A DNA stretch of 64,000 bases from Ciona intestinalis (GCF_000224145.3 NC_020175.2:3317019-3381018), one strand, 5' to 3'; shown: positions 31,385 through 43,117, counted from the stretch's first letter. Numbers and translations: made by a program. The notes: generated from the letters alone by a model not told the origin.

Positions 31385-33382
31385 ATGGCGAACGATTCAA
31401 AATCAGGCGTAATGTCAAATCTGGACAAGACCATGACAGAAACTTACAAACTTTTCTGTAAATACGATCGGGACAACAGCGAAACATTGGAGGTGTCAGA
31501 GCTATTTTTGTTACTTCAGGTATATATGTTCGTTCTGCGGTGTAGTTAGTAGAGTTGGGGAAGATGGGACACCTTTTCATTCTATTTTCTTGTCCCATAT
31601 GGTAGTAAACATAGAACATTCAAAGAATAAAAAACTCATCCTCAGCACGATTCCTATAGACCGTTATTAATTGTTCAAAACATGATCAGGATATTTGGAT
31701 ATTATGTGCTAAAGGTGTACCGCCTTCTCCAACCCTATACTATATATTTTATTGGTAACTCAATGGGTGTATGGCTTGACGCTGTTACCATTGCGGATGT
31801 GTGTGTCATAGGGCAAGACAGTTTCTTCAACCCAGTTGTCCGCTTGTTTCATACATATGTGTGTTAAACGGGTACGAGATGTATGAAACAGAACAGCCAT
31901 GTTATATAGTAGGGTGGGGAAAGACAGGGCACCTTTAAAGGCTTTAGCACATAATATTTAAATATCCTGTTTGTGTTTTAGACAATTAACAACGATCTAT
32001 GGAAGCCGTGAGGACATGGTTTTTATAATTCTTTGGATGTTCTTTGTTTACTACCAAATGGGATAAGAAAATAGAATAAAAAGGTGTCCCATCTTACCCC
32101 ACTCTACTATAACGACTGTCGCTGTCCTATACCAAGCAAGGATAAAGTTACATTCTTGCGTTCAATATGAAAAGTCCTGTTTTTTTGCTGTGTAACCCTG
32201 TTATGCTAAGAGACTGATAAATATTAACAACATATTCGCTTTAAGGACTGCAAGATTCCAACCAGCGAGGCAGAGGTCAAAAAATGCCTGAAAGCCATGG
32301 ACACCAATGGGGACGGTAAGTGTATAACGTTAGAATGTGTTTAATATAGGCTGCAGCCAAGACCCGTATTCTGTAAACCTATTGTTTTGTTTTTGCCTGT
32401 GTCAGCACATATGTGCGTTTCAGCCATTATCGTGACGTAATTGTGAGCTGGAAATTCGCTTCAGCAGTCTACCGTCTTTAGACATTGTAAACAAAAGACT
32501 AATAATAGAAAACGTATGAGAAAATAAATAAACATATCCTGACACAATAACCCCCTCTGTTATGCGACAAGAGTTTTTGTTTCGCTGCGTAGGCAGAAAC
32601 AAACATATTACTCTAGTAAACAAAATCACGCTGTTGATTTAAAAAAAAGAAATTGTATATATAGTAGAGTGAGGAGAAGATGGGACACCTTTTCATTCTG
32701 TTTTTTCGTCCCATTTGGTAGTAAACAAAGAGAATTCAAAAATTATAAATTCGTTTCCTCGCGACTCCCATAGACCTTTGTTATTTGTTTAAAACACGAT
32801 CAGGGTATTTTAATACTATGTGCTAAAGGTGTTTCATCTTCGGCGCCGTGGCATAGTGGTTAGCGTGCCTGCCTGTAACCATTAGGTAATGGGTTCAAGG
32901 CTCGACGCTGCTACCATTGTGGGCGTATGTGTCCTTGGGCAAGACACCTAACGCCCAGTAGTCACTATGTCTAAATTATCAGCCATACAGAAAAAAAATC
33001 AAAAATAATCACCCACAAAGTAACATACATGGTAACTCGTAAGCTGGCGCGAGGTGGTAAACCCGTGTGATAACGACTGTCGTTTGCCGGCCACGCGAGG
33101 ATAAAGTAAGTTACATTTATTCATTCATTCATCTTCCCCCACACTACTATATGTTGTACAAGTCCGCTTACAGTGTACCACATTATACTGCCAATGTCGT
33201 TAACTTAGTTATGCTTTAACCTGATTTTCTTACTCATGGTAGGAGTTATGGACTTTATGGAATTCATGACCTTTCTTGGAATGATATACATGATACGGTT
33301 ATCGAACAAAACAGCCATCGCGAAAGAAATCAAGAATAAAGCGAAACCCCCTCCACCGATAAGAAAAAGCAGCTTGTACTGA
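31385..33382 (+). CDS. S100-like small calcium-binding protein, two EF-hands
   Basis: Three exons: 31385-31519, 32246-32315, 33243-33382; GT-AG, phases agree; 114 aa. Start is the first ATG (31385); the reading frame upstream has only non-ATG codons. EF-hand 1 loop is residues 28-39 (DRDNSETLEVSE) and EF-hand 2 loop residues 64-75 (DTNGDGVMDFME). Both have acidic or Ser/Thr ligands at 1, 3, 5, 7 and Glu at 12, so both should bind calcium. The second hand with its exit helix (DFMEFMTFLGMIYM) closely resembles the S100 pattern DFQEFMAFVAMV, and total length and layout also fit S100. Unlike S100, the first loop is a canonical 12-mer, not the 14-residue pseudo-EF. The tail is KAKPPPPIRKSSLY. Alternatives are a calbindin- or calmodulin-like fragment. 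MITEs fill both introns. An ATTAAA at 33446 may end the transcript. Confidence 0.85.
31546..31742 (+). mobile_element. MITE in intron 1 of the S100-like gene
   Basis: TAGTAGAGTTGGGGAAGATG to CCTTCTCCAACCCTATACTA; begins only 26 bp after the exon-1 donor. Confidence 0.88.
31750..32160 (+). repeat. SINE interrupted by a MITE
   Basis: GACGCTGTTACCATTGCGGA, GGCAAGACAG, GGTACGAGATGTATGAAACA up to GTTATA at 31906, then the MITE, then TAACGACTGTCGCTGTCC and GATAAAGTTACATTC. The uninterrupted order matches the SINE at 36709. Confidence 0.85.
31907..32109 (-). mobile_element. MITE inserted in a SINE, exact ends defined
   Basis: The host sequence GTTA-TA-ACGAC shows a TA duplicated at 31905-31906 and 32110-32111. 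The element is 203 bp, TAGTAGGGTGGGGAAAGACA to CATCTTACCCCACTCTACTA. This fixes the family's TA target-site duplication. Confidence 0.95.
32662..33149 (+). mobile_element. MITE split by a SINE insertion
   Basis: Left part 32662-32840 and right part 33136-33149 join into one ordinary MITE once the SINE and one copy of its 8-bp target duplication are removed. In intron 2 of the S100-like gene. Confidence 0.93.
32841..33127 (+). repeat. Full-length tRNA-headed SINE with 8-bp target duplication
   Basis: Head GGCGCCGTGGCATAGTGGTT and GGGTTCAAGGCTC (A- and B-box-like), body to GCCGGCCACGCGAGGATAAA, tail (ATTC)n. TTCATCTT is repeated exactly at 32833-32840 and 33128-33135. Confidence 0.95.
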
Positions 33383-33882
33383 AAAAACATTTACCGAAAA
33401 TATTTGCATTTTAGTGACCGTTCTGCCAAAATCCCCGTTTTTTTTATTAAATTAAAGAGTTTTTCCTTTTATTTTATTTGAAAGCAGAACAAAAACATGC
33501 ATAAAATTAATACCAGAATAAGAAAACTAAATCACAACATCTTACTGGTTCATGAACCAAACAAAATAATGTTTGAAGCAACATATATCGTTAATACAGA
33601 ATCTTATACAAACCTCAGTGAATTTGATAGGACTGTTTAATTCATTATATCATGGGTAATAGTAGGCCAGTTTTGATTGATTATCTCAATTTTTCAACTT
33701 ATATTTTTCCTCCCTATATATATTTAAACCGAAATTAACTCGGCAACACTGTAAATCTAACAGAGCGGAAATTTCAATTTTTGTTTACTAACAGTTCGTT
33801 AAGTTCTCGATAGCAACAAGTTCGTATTCTGTACAGTTCTCGTTTTTAAACATATTTCAAATGTATTAACTTTTTCCGTGAT

Positions 33883-36800
33883 ATGCAAACGAACGCTTTG
33901 ACATCGGGATCCGAGATTCTCTTTCACCCACCAGGCTGGTAAGAATATAAGCGACGTTAAGAATTAAAATATTACGTCATTTTTTATTTTACAATTTTAG
34001 TTTTATACAGACATACGGTTAATAGCTTTTTGTAATTTTTGAGAGTACAGTATAATGTAGATAATTGGGTGCTAGTGAAGACCCCCCACATTATTTGCTT
34101 ATCACTAACCCCTATCTATAACCACTAACTACTAACCCCTATAACCACTAACCCCCTAACCATCAACACCTAACCTAGGGGTTAGTGGTTAGCAAAAAAG
34201 GTGGGGGGAAAGATTCTTCACTAGCACCGATGATTGTTTGTTCTAAGATTTTATTTTAACCAGTGGCAATGCCACAGTACCATATAGCCTGTACCATTTC
34301 ATCACACTGTCTGTCTTAAGTGGAACAAAAAGGGAGTTTTACACATGTAAACATGTTGGGTCATAGCAACACATGCATTATTTTGGGTTAGTACTAATTC
34401 TTATCCAGTTTGGGCAGTTCCTGACGATGATCTCACGCGTGTATGATGGTTTTTAATGCGTACACATCATTAAGAATTCACGAGCAATAAACACACATTT
34501 CCAAATCACATTACGAAATCCTACTTAAATAGATACAGATTTGATTCTTTGTTTAATTATTTGGCGGGCATAAAACAAATTATGCAGTGCATAACCAAAA
34601 GTTTGCAAACAAAATCGCTGTGACCTGCCATATTCTGCAAACCAGGTTCTTATTCAATATATATATATATATTTTTTTTTCAGTAACCCATTTTATGTCC
34701 CACCCCTCCTATCAAACAACTATCATCCATCTAATCCACAGAATCAACCAACATATGTAAAAGCCATAGCTCTCACGTAAGCATTTATCTACTGTTGCCC
34801 AGCATTTTTGTTGTGCTGCCTAAAAAGATGTCTAAATCTCCGGTTTAGAAAGGATGAGATGAAAAGTACAAAATTTTGGTACAGTGCATTTAAATTCAGT
34901 TTTAATTGAATATACTTTTATGCCATCATAAATTATTAAAAAATTGCTCTTATACGGAATATAAGAAAAACCTAATATATTAGTCACATAGTCAGGTGAA
35001 AAAATAAGACGCATTTTTACTTTTTTTCTTTAAATTATTTCAAGTAATTTTGTTATGATTTCAGTTTTAACATGGCCCATACTTCAAAAATACAGTTTTA
35101 ACATTGATAAACTTAACATTAGAACTTAGCAGGCCCGTATTTTTAAAACATGTATGCTACCATGTGTTTGAGCACCCTAGTTCTCCACTTTGAAACAAGT
35201 TTTAGGTGTCTATGAAAGCCTCCCTTAATTAAAAGCCTCCCTCAAAAAGCCTTCCTAAATTTGAAGTATAAGCCTATCAGTTAAACTGTATTTTTAGTTT
35301 TTACAATGTTAATTAACTCACTTCAGATTTGTTAAAAAAATGTGTACCACCTATCTTAACTGTTGTGTGCCGAATAAAATTTATTTGCACCAACAGACCA
35401 GAAAAAAAGAGAAACTTTCACCTGAAAGATAACGCATCGTACACACCTTTAAACTACTCATTTTGTAACGATGATGAAGAAAATGTGGATGTAAATGTAC
35501 CAGAGAAACCTTCTGACCAAGTATGTAGTGTTGTTACAAGTCCTTGTATCTTATTAAGCTGGTACCACTGTATGTGTTACAATGTCTTCGCTCGTATTCT
35601 TTTAAAAACTCGCCCTATGTGCCTTGAGCCGTATGCGCTCCTCCTGCTCCAGCTCCCACAAATTCTCTCCCACGCTGATTACTTTCTAAGTCTCCAACGT
35701 AGAGACGGGCGTAGTCTAAGTGTAAAGCCAGTACGTACTGTGTCGTGTTAAGAGTCCGATGTTCTTTGTTTTTATATGCAGCTTTATATTACAATACGAC
35801 TTTATCTGACCACGGGTGTTTTACGAACTTGAAGACTATACAAAAGTGTAACATATGCATTGTGAAATTATAACGTTTAATCTATAAACACATAATGTTC
35901 AACAAAGTGAACGCAAGATGAGAGCATCTCTTCTTGGCTGGGCTGTCAAGGGAAGATCTTCCATTCATCACCATAACAGCCCTTTTTGCCTACCTCCAGG
36001 AAAGTGGCATGAGGTCCATGTGTTAGCACTCCCTTTGGGTAATGGGCCAACCCTTGCCTAAGTGCTAGGACGTATGGCGTGCCTTGCTGCGGGACCTCAC
36101 CCACATAGAATAGAATAAACATATAGGCTACTAGACATTTAAAGTTTTTTATAATAAAACCAGCTTTTAAAGACTTGGTCTAGGTCAAAATCTATTGCAT
36201 GTATTTCACTCACTGAATTCTAATATTAAACAATGTTAATACAACTGAATGGCATTTCCCACCTTAGAAAAGCACCTCATTTCCGTTTTAATTAAATAGA
36301 TAAGAAAATATCAACCCTTTAAGTAAAGGGGAAACATAAATATTAAATAAGGTGAACATAAGAAACTAAACTTGATGATTTGTATATTTTTACTTTGTCT
36401 TATTGCTTAAAATGACTCTTTTTCAACTTTTTGTTGCTTTAAATGTCACTGTTCTTATTTAAAAGTAGCCATTACCTTTTATTCTTCCCATTCTTATGGA
36501 TTACGCATGCCAAGTTTTTGTACTGATACTGATAGTACAAAATATGATGTACATGTAGTGGTTCCAGCAATGTTTGACAGAGGTGTTCCCTGGAATATGT
36601 TTAGCTAATAGTTTCAAAGCATCGTGTTGATATGTCACTTTGTGCGCATATTATGGTAACATCGATTTCACTATTTCTGCGTTAACAACAAATTTATGCG
36701 TCTGTTGTTGTAGCACAGTTGGTTAGTGCGCCTGCCTCTAACCAAGAGGTAATGGGTTCAAGGCTCTTCGGTGCCACCATTGTGGACGTATGTGTCTTTG

Positions 36801-39800
36801 GGCAAGACAGTTAACAGCAATTGCTCCAACCCCAAAATTCACTTTAATAATAAAGAATAATCATCCACAAAGTAACATACTTGGCAACTAGTAAGCTGGC
36901 ACGAGGTGTATGAAACAGAACATCCGTGTTTAAAGACTGTCGTTTCCCGGCCATGCAAGGATAAAGTAAGTTACATTTATTCATCAAAGGCTTTAACCAG
37001 ATAAGCAGAATGTTTGTTACGAAAATGTTTGTTGTTAAACGCCATCTAAGCCTGTATAAGAAACTGATTAAAATTTAGTGCAGCGTTAACTAGAGATAAG
37101 CTTACCCTATTAAAAACTCTTACCTACTATTTTTAACAAGTTTTTTCTATTTGTTTTTATGCAGGTTAAACAGCATTGGGTACCACAACCAAAAAAGCAG
37201 GCACCGATATCAACCACTAGAATTCCTATCCCCAAATCTACACTGTCAATTCATGGTGGTTATTCAGATACTGGTATGCTAACTGTAATTTACAACTCTA
37301 AATAATTTTTAACCTTTTTTCACCACTATTTTACTAAATTAATTTAGTTACAAATAAAGGCTATTCAGTTAAAAAGTTATAAATAACAGTATTTAATATT
37401 AGTACACTTTTCAACAATTAATATTTATTTTTAAAAATGTAACTTTAATAATAAAAATGCACCCTAAAATGTTTTTTTTATATTATTTTACACATATTTT
37501 AGATTCTCACCACAAAAGCAAAACGTCACAAAATCTAACCAGCAACTCAAGAGCGCCCTCCAGGGATAGTCGAGCTATTTCTGTTTCATCAATTTCAGCT
37601 CCCGTCCCAAAAATGACGTCAACTCAAAACTCAAAGGGCAAAGTCAGTCCTAATATTTCCATGTAAGTACCAAGTATGTATTAGTTATAACATACTAATA
37701 TAGATACATATAGGTTTTTCAAAACATATACTAAATAGAGCTATTTTTCAATATATGGATGCCAAAATTACCTAATTTATACAGACCTTAAAAACGTATT
37801 ATTTTTTATTTCTTAATAATATTGGCAAAAAATATTTTAAGACTCAATTTATTTGTTTTTTCAATTCTTATTCATGGGTTGCAAATTACTGAAAGTTAAT
37901 ATCATTTCTATGTTTTCAAGGTTGGTTAAAAGGTTCCGTCACGGGAAACCGCAGCCCCCTAGCGCTCGGAAGTTATCCAACACCTCTTCTACCCCATCTA
38001 GTGACAAGAGCAAGTACGAATGGATGTCAACAACCATTCCGTCATCGCAATCAATTAGTGGTAATTTCGATTTTATTAAATTGATTGTAACTTACTTTAT
38101 CCTTGCATGGCCGGAAAATGTCAGTCGTTAAACATGAGTGTTCTGTTTCATACACGTCGTGCCAGCTTACCAGTTACCATGTATGTTACTTCGTGTGTGA
38201 TTATTTTTCATATTTTTAATGTGTTGCCGATAGTTTAGACAACCTATTAGTGACCACTGGGTTAGAGCAATTGCCGTTAAGTGTCCTGCCCAAGGAACCA
38301 TATAATAGCAGCATTAAGCCTTGAACCCATTACCCCTGGGTTAAAGGCACGCTAACAAATTGCGGCGCCCGGTTCTGTATAGGTGAGGTCCTGTTATAGG
38401 CACCAAACTTTTTAAAAATGCACGAGAGGCAGCAAGCAGAGATAGTTAAAAAAAACATTCTTTTAAAACAAATTTGATGCTCATGTTTGCAAATAAAGTG
38501 CCGAAAATTTTATTCCTGTCATGTAACCATTATGTTGGTACAAAGTAATGGGTAAACATTGTATTTGTTTAAGTAGTTAAAATATTTTATTTTTCTTCAG
38601 CTGTAGCAGAATCCAGCAGTTTAGAAGAAATAAATGATGTGTTTGATTCCAGTCTTGCTGAACTACAGAGTCAAGTGGATCAAATACTTAAACAAAGGTG
38701 ATTTTAATTATTACAATTTGAAGTTTAAAACAGTGCTAATGCTAATATGCAATGATATGGTTATATATAGTAGGGTGGAGGAAGATGGGACACATTTTCA
38801 TTTTATTTTCTTGTCTTTTGGTAGTAAACAAAGAACGTTCAAACAATTATAAAACCGTATCCTCACGACTCCCATAGACTGTTGTTAATTGTTTAAAACG
38901 TGATTAAAACACTGTTACTAATTAATAGGCATATGTGTCGTTTGACAAGTCACTTTACAGTTGGCCCCAAAACCGCCACAGATTTATATTTTACTGTTAA
39001 GTGCTTATTTTGTCTTTACTGGTTTTGTGTCTGTTTTACTTGTTCGTATTTAAAAAAAAAATTGATTAATTATAATTCTCATATTTACAGCACTTTTTTT
39101 TACCTATAAATATGTGAATAATGTTTCTTTTCTTGTAAATATTTTTTTAACAGCGAGACCCCACAATCTTTACCCACCCCTGTCCCAACCCCAATTTTCA
39201 CCCCGGAAATCCCCAGTTTTAACCCCACACCCACCCCACCCATGTTACAACCCATGGAAAACATATCATCAGCGAAAACTTCTCATATGGTCCCAAGCTT
39301 CGTATACAAACCTCAGACACCACAGCAAGGTATTTTTAACTCAACAAACACATGAACAAAGTATATTTTTATAACCGTATCCTCAAGACTTTAAAACAGC
39401 GTTGTTATTTCTGCAAAATACTATAAAAACTATTACCACTTTATTTTGTTTGTTTTTTTCAAGTATTGATTTATGTTTAATAAGATAAATTTCAACTTTT
39501 GATTAAACTATTTTTAAATTGACATTTTTTCCAAATTTTAATTTTTCCAAATTAAAAAAAATCTAATTTTTCAAAATATAATTGAAGTTTTATCTTCAGT
39601 TCCCGTTGCTAAGCAACCAGAGGAGCCATTTCCTCCTCGCATCCCAGTCCAAGATGACATCCTCCAGCAGTGGAGGTTGAAAAGGAAGATGGAGATGGCA
39701 AGAGCAACATCTGCAACATCCAGGGATCAAATTTGGAGCTCGTGCCACAGAGGTAGAAGCCCACTTATAGTTTAAGTATATGAATGAATGAATGTAACTT

Positions 39801-42800
39801 ACTTTATCCTCGTGTGGAAAAACGATAGTCGTTATCACACGGGTTTAACACCTCGTACCAGCTTACGAGTTACCATGTATGTTACTTTGTGGGTAATTTT
39901 TTTTTGGGGGGATTTTTTTTTATGTATGGCTGATAATTTAGACAACCCATTAGTTACCATTGGGTTGGAGCAATTGCCGTTAAGTGTCTTGCCCAAGGAC
40001 ACATATATATAGTAGGGTGGGGAAAGATAGGACACCTTTAGCACATAATATTAAAATATTCTGATTTTTTTGAAACAATTAACAATGGTTTACAGGAGTC
40101 ATGAGGATACGGTTTTATAATTGTTTAAATGTTTTTGTTTACTACCAAATAGGACGAAAAAATCTACTTAGCACAATTTCTATCTTATTGAACAGAAGCA
40201 CCACAGAGCTGTAGTATACGCTGCAGTGACAGTGTCAACTACCCAGCTGCAGAAAAACCTTACACCCCCTCCTGCTCGCCACGCAAAGCAGAACCACCCC
40301 ACCAAGTCTTAGAACCACGAAAATGCACAAAAAGTGTCGGCGTGTCCGTCGTGCCAACTTCGTGCGCAGAAACGCAAACCACACCAAAATCTTCAAACGA
40401 AAATTCAGTTGTTTCAATAAATGATTTTAGAACTGATTCTTCGGTCTCTATGCACAGGTAACATTAGCTTACAAAATCTCAGTTAACTTGTAAAAAATTC
40501 AGCGAATCTTATCCTGATCTGAAGCTTATACAGTTGAATGATTATTGTTTAGTTATAGTAGGGTGGGGGAAGATGGGACACCTTTTAATTCTATTTTCTC
40601 GTTCCCTTTGGTAGTAAACAAAAAATTTTCAAAATATTATAAAACCGTATCCTCATGACTCCCATAAACCGTTGTTAATTGTTTAAAACACGATCAGGAT
40701 ATTTGAATATTATTAGCTAAAGGTGTCCCATGTTCCCCCACAGTACTATAAATATGGTAATTATATGGTGCTAGGAAAACGTAACCAACAATCTATGTGA
40801 ATTAGAGGATGAGGATGCCATTTATGCCAAATATATTTCTCTATTAAAAACTAGTGGTTGGACTTGATTTTTGTTGGGTATGTTTTCGTAGCACCAGATA
40901 AAAATTCAAGTTAACTCTAAAAAACAATTTTAGTCACAAATTTTAATCAGGTCATTTTTATGAATTTAAATTTGTATTAAACAAATTTTTCCGACTTTTT
41001 TAAGGAAAAATAAATAATCATTTATTACTATATGGTCATATTAATACAACAACAACTGTGTTGGTTCAGTTTTCAAGTCATTTTTTTTTATTTGTTGTTT
41101 ATTTCTAGAGTTACAGTTGTGGATGGCTCCACTGGAACGCATGACCTTTCACCTTTAAGTTCAAAGGTCACGACCCGAAGTGACCCTGACATGTTTGATG
41201 AAGGGTCAACACACTCAAGGTCAAACCAGAGGTCAATAGATTTAAACTCAAAATTTGTATTTTTTTAAATAAATGCATTTTACTAACTTATTGCAACTGA
41301 TTTTTCCTCTTGTAGTGGCCAACTTTATAAGGTATGACATAAATGTTTCTTTTCATACATTCTGTGCGCGCTAATTTTGCCGAGCAAATAGCAGTCTACA
41401 CAAACATATTATTGCCTACTGAAAGTCCCGTTCATTTAGCATGTATTTAATTTTAACATTTTTTGATTATGCTTAGGTTATAAAAAGTTATTTTATTTTA
41501 AAGAAATATAAAAGGAAGAGTTGAAAGTTTGAAAAAGAAAGCGAATCTCCCTCACTCCCCTACTACTTCAGTAGTAAAACAAGTAAGAAGATACTTCAGA
41601 TTCTCATATAATGCTTCCTGGCCTTTACTTTTTTGTGTAGTAAACATTCTACTTACTATTATCCCTTTTAATATAAGTGTTTTATCCGCTACCTTACTTT
41701 AAGCTAAAAATTTTAGTCTTCTCTTCCACCATGTAGGATTGTAGGACCTTACCCACATAGAATAGAAAAACATATGTTTACATTAAAACTGCAAGAATTA
41801 TATAAAAAATTACCCACAGTTCGAAATTTTTTTACCAAACAAAATTTTATTATTTTTAATCCCAGGTTATAGGAACTCATTTATTCGATGCAGCAACAGA
41901 TGTTTTAACTCCAGGAAGAACCGAAGGATCATCTGATGTTTATTTTGATTCTTCAATATCTGACCACAGTATGTCTACTGCACCTACAACTCAAACTAAA
42001 AAAGGTTTAAAATTGGAAATTTTTAAATAAATACCCTCGATGTATTTTTTACCTGGACCAGGACCTCACCCAAAAAGGACCTCACTCATAAAGAATAAAA
42101 AAATACCATTTTTAAAAGACATTGTCGTATATAAAGATTTTTAATACTGCAAAAAATTACCTTTTTTTATTCTAAATCGGAACAAAAACTGCAAGTTTTA
42201 TAATTTTATTTTTTAATATTTTTTTTTTACTTCCAGATGATGAGTCCTCCTCTTCCCCGCATCATATTTCATCAACTCCTCTTCCAAACTCCCAAATACC
42301 TCCAGACCCCCTTCCCAACATTCCATCTCTGGATGCTGCATCCACTACATCCGGATCTTCAAAGAAACAGGGATCAATTCAATCCTCATCTGAAGTGGAG
42401 GACCCTCAAGATATTTTGGACTCCATACTTGACAGTAATAAAAACTGTAATAAAATTTACACAAGGAAAAAACAGGAAAAAAACTTTGTAAAAATAAAAT
42501 TCATGTATTTAGACCAAATTTTCCTTGTGTAATGTTTATTAAACTATTCTGTATTTTTTCTGACATTTTTTACTAAATAAATATATATTATATATATATA
42601 TACATAAATATATAAAGTTCTATATTTTTTTAGTTATTCTGTCTTTTTCTAGTATATTGTTTAGAAAATATTTTTCTCGCATATTTTGTAATTTTTTTAA
42701 AAAATCTTTTTCTTATATTTTAGACATTCGAAATGACCCTGGGGTATTTCCCGACGATCCAGTGCTGACGTCACTGCGACAGCAACGTCAAAAATATTTG

Positions 42801-43117
42801 GACGAGTTGACGTAAGTATGTTTACATTTAATACGTCTATTATAATACATATAGTATAGTAGTACTGTGAGTGTGGGGTAAGATGGGATACAATTGGCAC
42901 ATAATATCCCATATTCCCCAATCGTTTATTTAACAATTAACAACGTTTTTTGGCTTCTTCGTGCCACAGTTATATAAAACTATTTTTGTTTACTACGTAA
43001 TAGAACGAAAAATGTCCCATCTTACCCCACCCTACTATATTATCTATATACAGATTTTCATTTCTAACAGTTGCTTTTTACAGATCCATAGACGACCAGC
43101 TGTCCAGGCTACAGTAG
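33883..43117 (+). CDS. Proline/serine-rich protein, PROSER3-like (tentative)
   Basis: Sixteen exons: 33883-33938, 34684-34776, 35397-35520, 37165-37273, 37503-37662, 37921-38060, 38601-38697, 39154-39329, 39600-39752, 40196-40457, 41109-41219, 41316-41331 (16 nt), 41866-42004, 42237-42446, 42724-42811, 43084-43117. All are GT-AG with agreeing phases; 655 aa. Mostly low complexity: Ser-rich 150-260, a Pro-rich run (TPVPTPIFTPEIPSFNPTP). Three blocks look conserved: MLVKRFRHGKPQPPSARKL followed by YEWM; QDDILQQWRLKRKMEMARA; and a C-terminal coiled stretch LRQQRQKYLDELTSIDDQL. These recall vertebrate PROSER3 (C19orf55), but this is memory, not alignment. No signal peptide or membrane segment. 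The ATG at 33861 opens only two codons and is not used. ATTAAA at 43165 is a candidate polyadenylation signal. Confidence 0.82.
34068..34228. mobile_element. 161-bp foldback element with CCACTAACCCC repeats
   Basis: Perfect 14-bp inverted ends GGTGCTAGTGAAGA (34068-34081) and TCTTCACTAGCACC (34215-34228), extended by CCCCCCACA / TGTGGGGGG-like stretches. The left two-thirds carries several CACTAACCCC / CTAACC units; the right arm has GGGGTTAGTGGTTAG, so it can fold back. Intron 1 of the Pro/Ser-rich gene. Confidence 0.8.
36035..36125 (+). repeat. Dispersed 'GACCTCACCCACATAGAATAG' repeat copy
   Basis: GGGTAATGGGCCAACCCTTG, then GCGGGACCTCACCCACATAG. The clearest copy of the family seen at 7785 and 13650. 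Intron 35521-37164. Confidence 0.55.
36709..36984 (+). repeat. Full-length tRNA-headed SINE
   Basis: TTGTAGCACAGTTGGTTAGT, GGGTTCAAGGCTC, CTTTGGGCAAGACAG, GGCACGAGGTGTATGAAACA, GATAAAGTAAGTTACATTTA. Intron of the Pro/Ser-rich gene. Confidence 0.93.
38085..38370 (-). repeat. Full-length SINE, minus strand
   Basis: Starts TTGTAACTTACTTTATCCTT and ends GCACGCTAACAAATTGCGGC; reverse complement of the family. It begins 25 bp after the exon ending at 38060. Confidence 0.92.
38768..38908 (+). mobile_element. MITE, 3' truncated
   Basis: TAGTAGGGTGGAGGAAGATG to TTAATTGTTTAAAACGTGAT; right end missing. Confidence 0.88.
39782..40003 (-). repeat. SINE, minus strand, head truncated
   Basis: TGAATGAATGAATGTAACTT, CGAGTTACCATGTATGTTAC, CTTGCCCAAGGACACA; abuts a MITE at 40010. 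Confidence 0.9.
40010..40163 (-). mobile_element. MITE, truncated just before a coding exon
   Basis: TAGTAGGGTGGGGAAAGATA to ACTACCAAATAGGACGAAAA; the right ~35 bp are lost or diverged, and the exon acceptor follows at 40195. Confidence 0.85.
40556..40749 (+). mobile_element. MITE, full copy
   Basis: TAGTAGGGTGGGGGAAGATG to GTTCCCCCACAGTACTA. Confidence 0.92.
41725..42105 (+). repeat. Two dispersed-repeat copies flanking exon 41866-42004
   Basis: 41725-41775 has TAGGACCTTACCCACATAGA; 42050-42105 has ACCAGGACCTCACCC and GGACCTCACTCATAAAGAAT. Same family as 7785 and 36035. Confidence 0.5.
42570..42620. repeat. AT microsatellite
   Basis: TATATATTATATATATATAC-type run in intron 42447-42723. 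Confidence 0.8.
42861..43036 (-). mobile_element. MITE, divergent subfamily
   Basis: GTGTGGGGTAAGATGGGATA, CCCATATTCCCCAATCGTTT, CATCTTACCCCACCCTACTA. Last intron of the Pro/Ser-rich gene. Confidence 0.85.

Noticed and set aside
32841..32900. tRNA gene (A- and B-box-like head of the SINE)
   Set aside because: No acceptor stem or anticodon arm folds, and the head recurs at 36709, 38370 and 60464 as part of one ~290-bp element.
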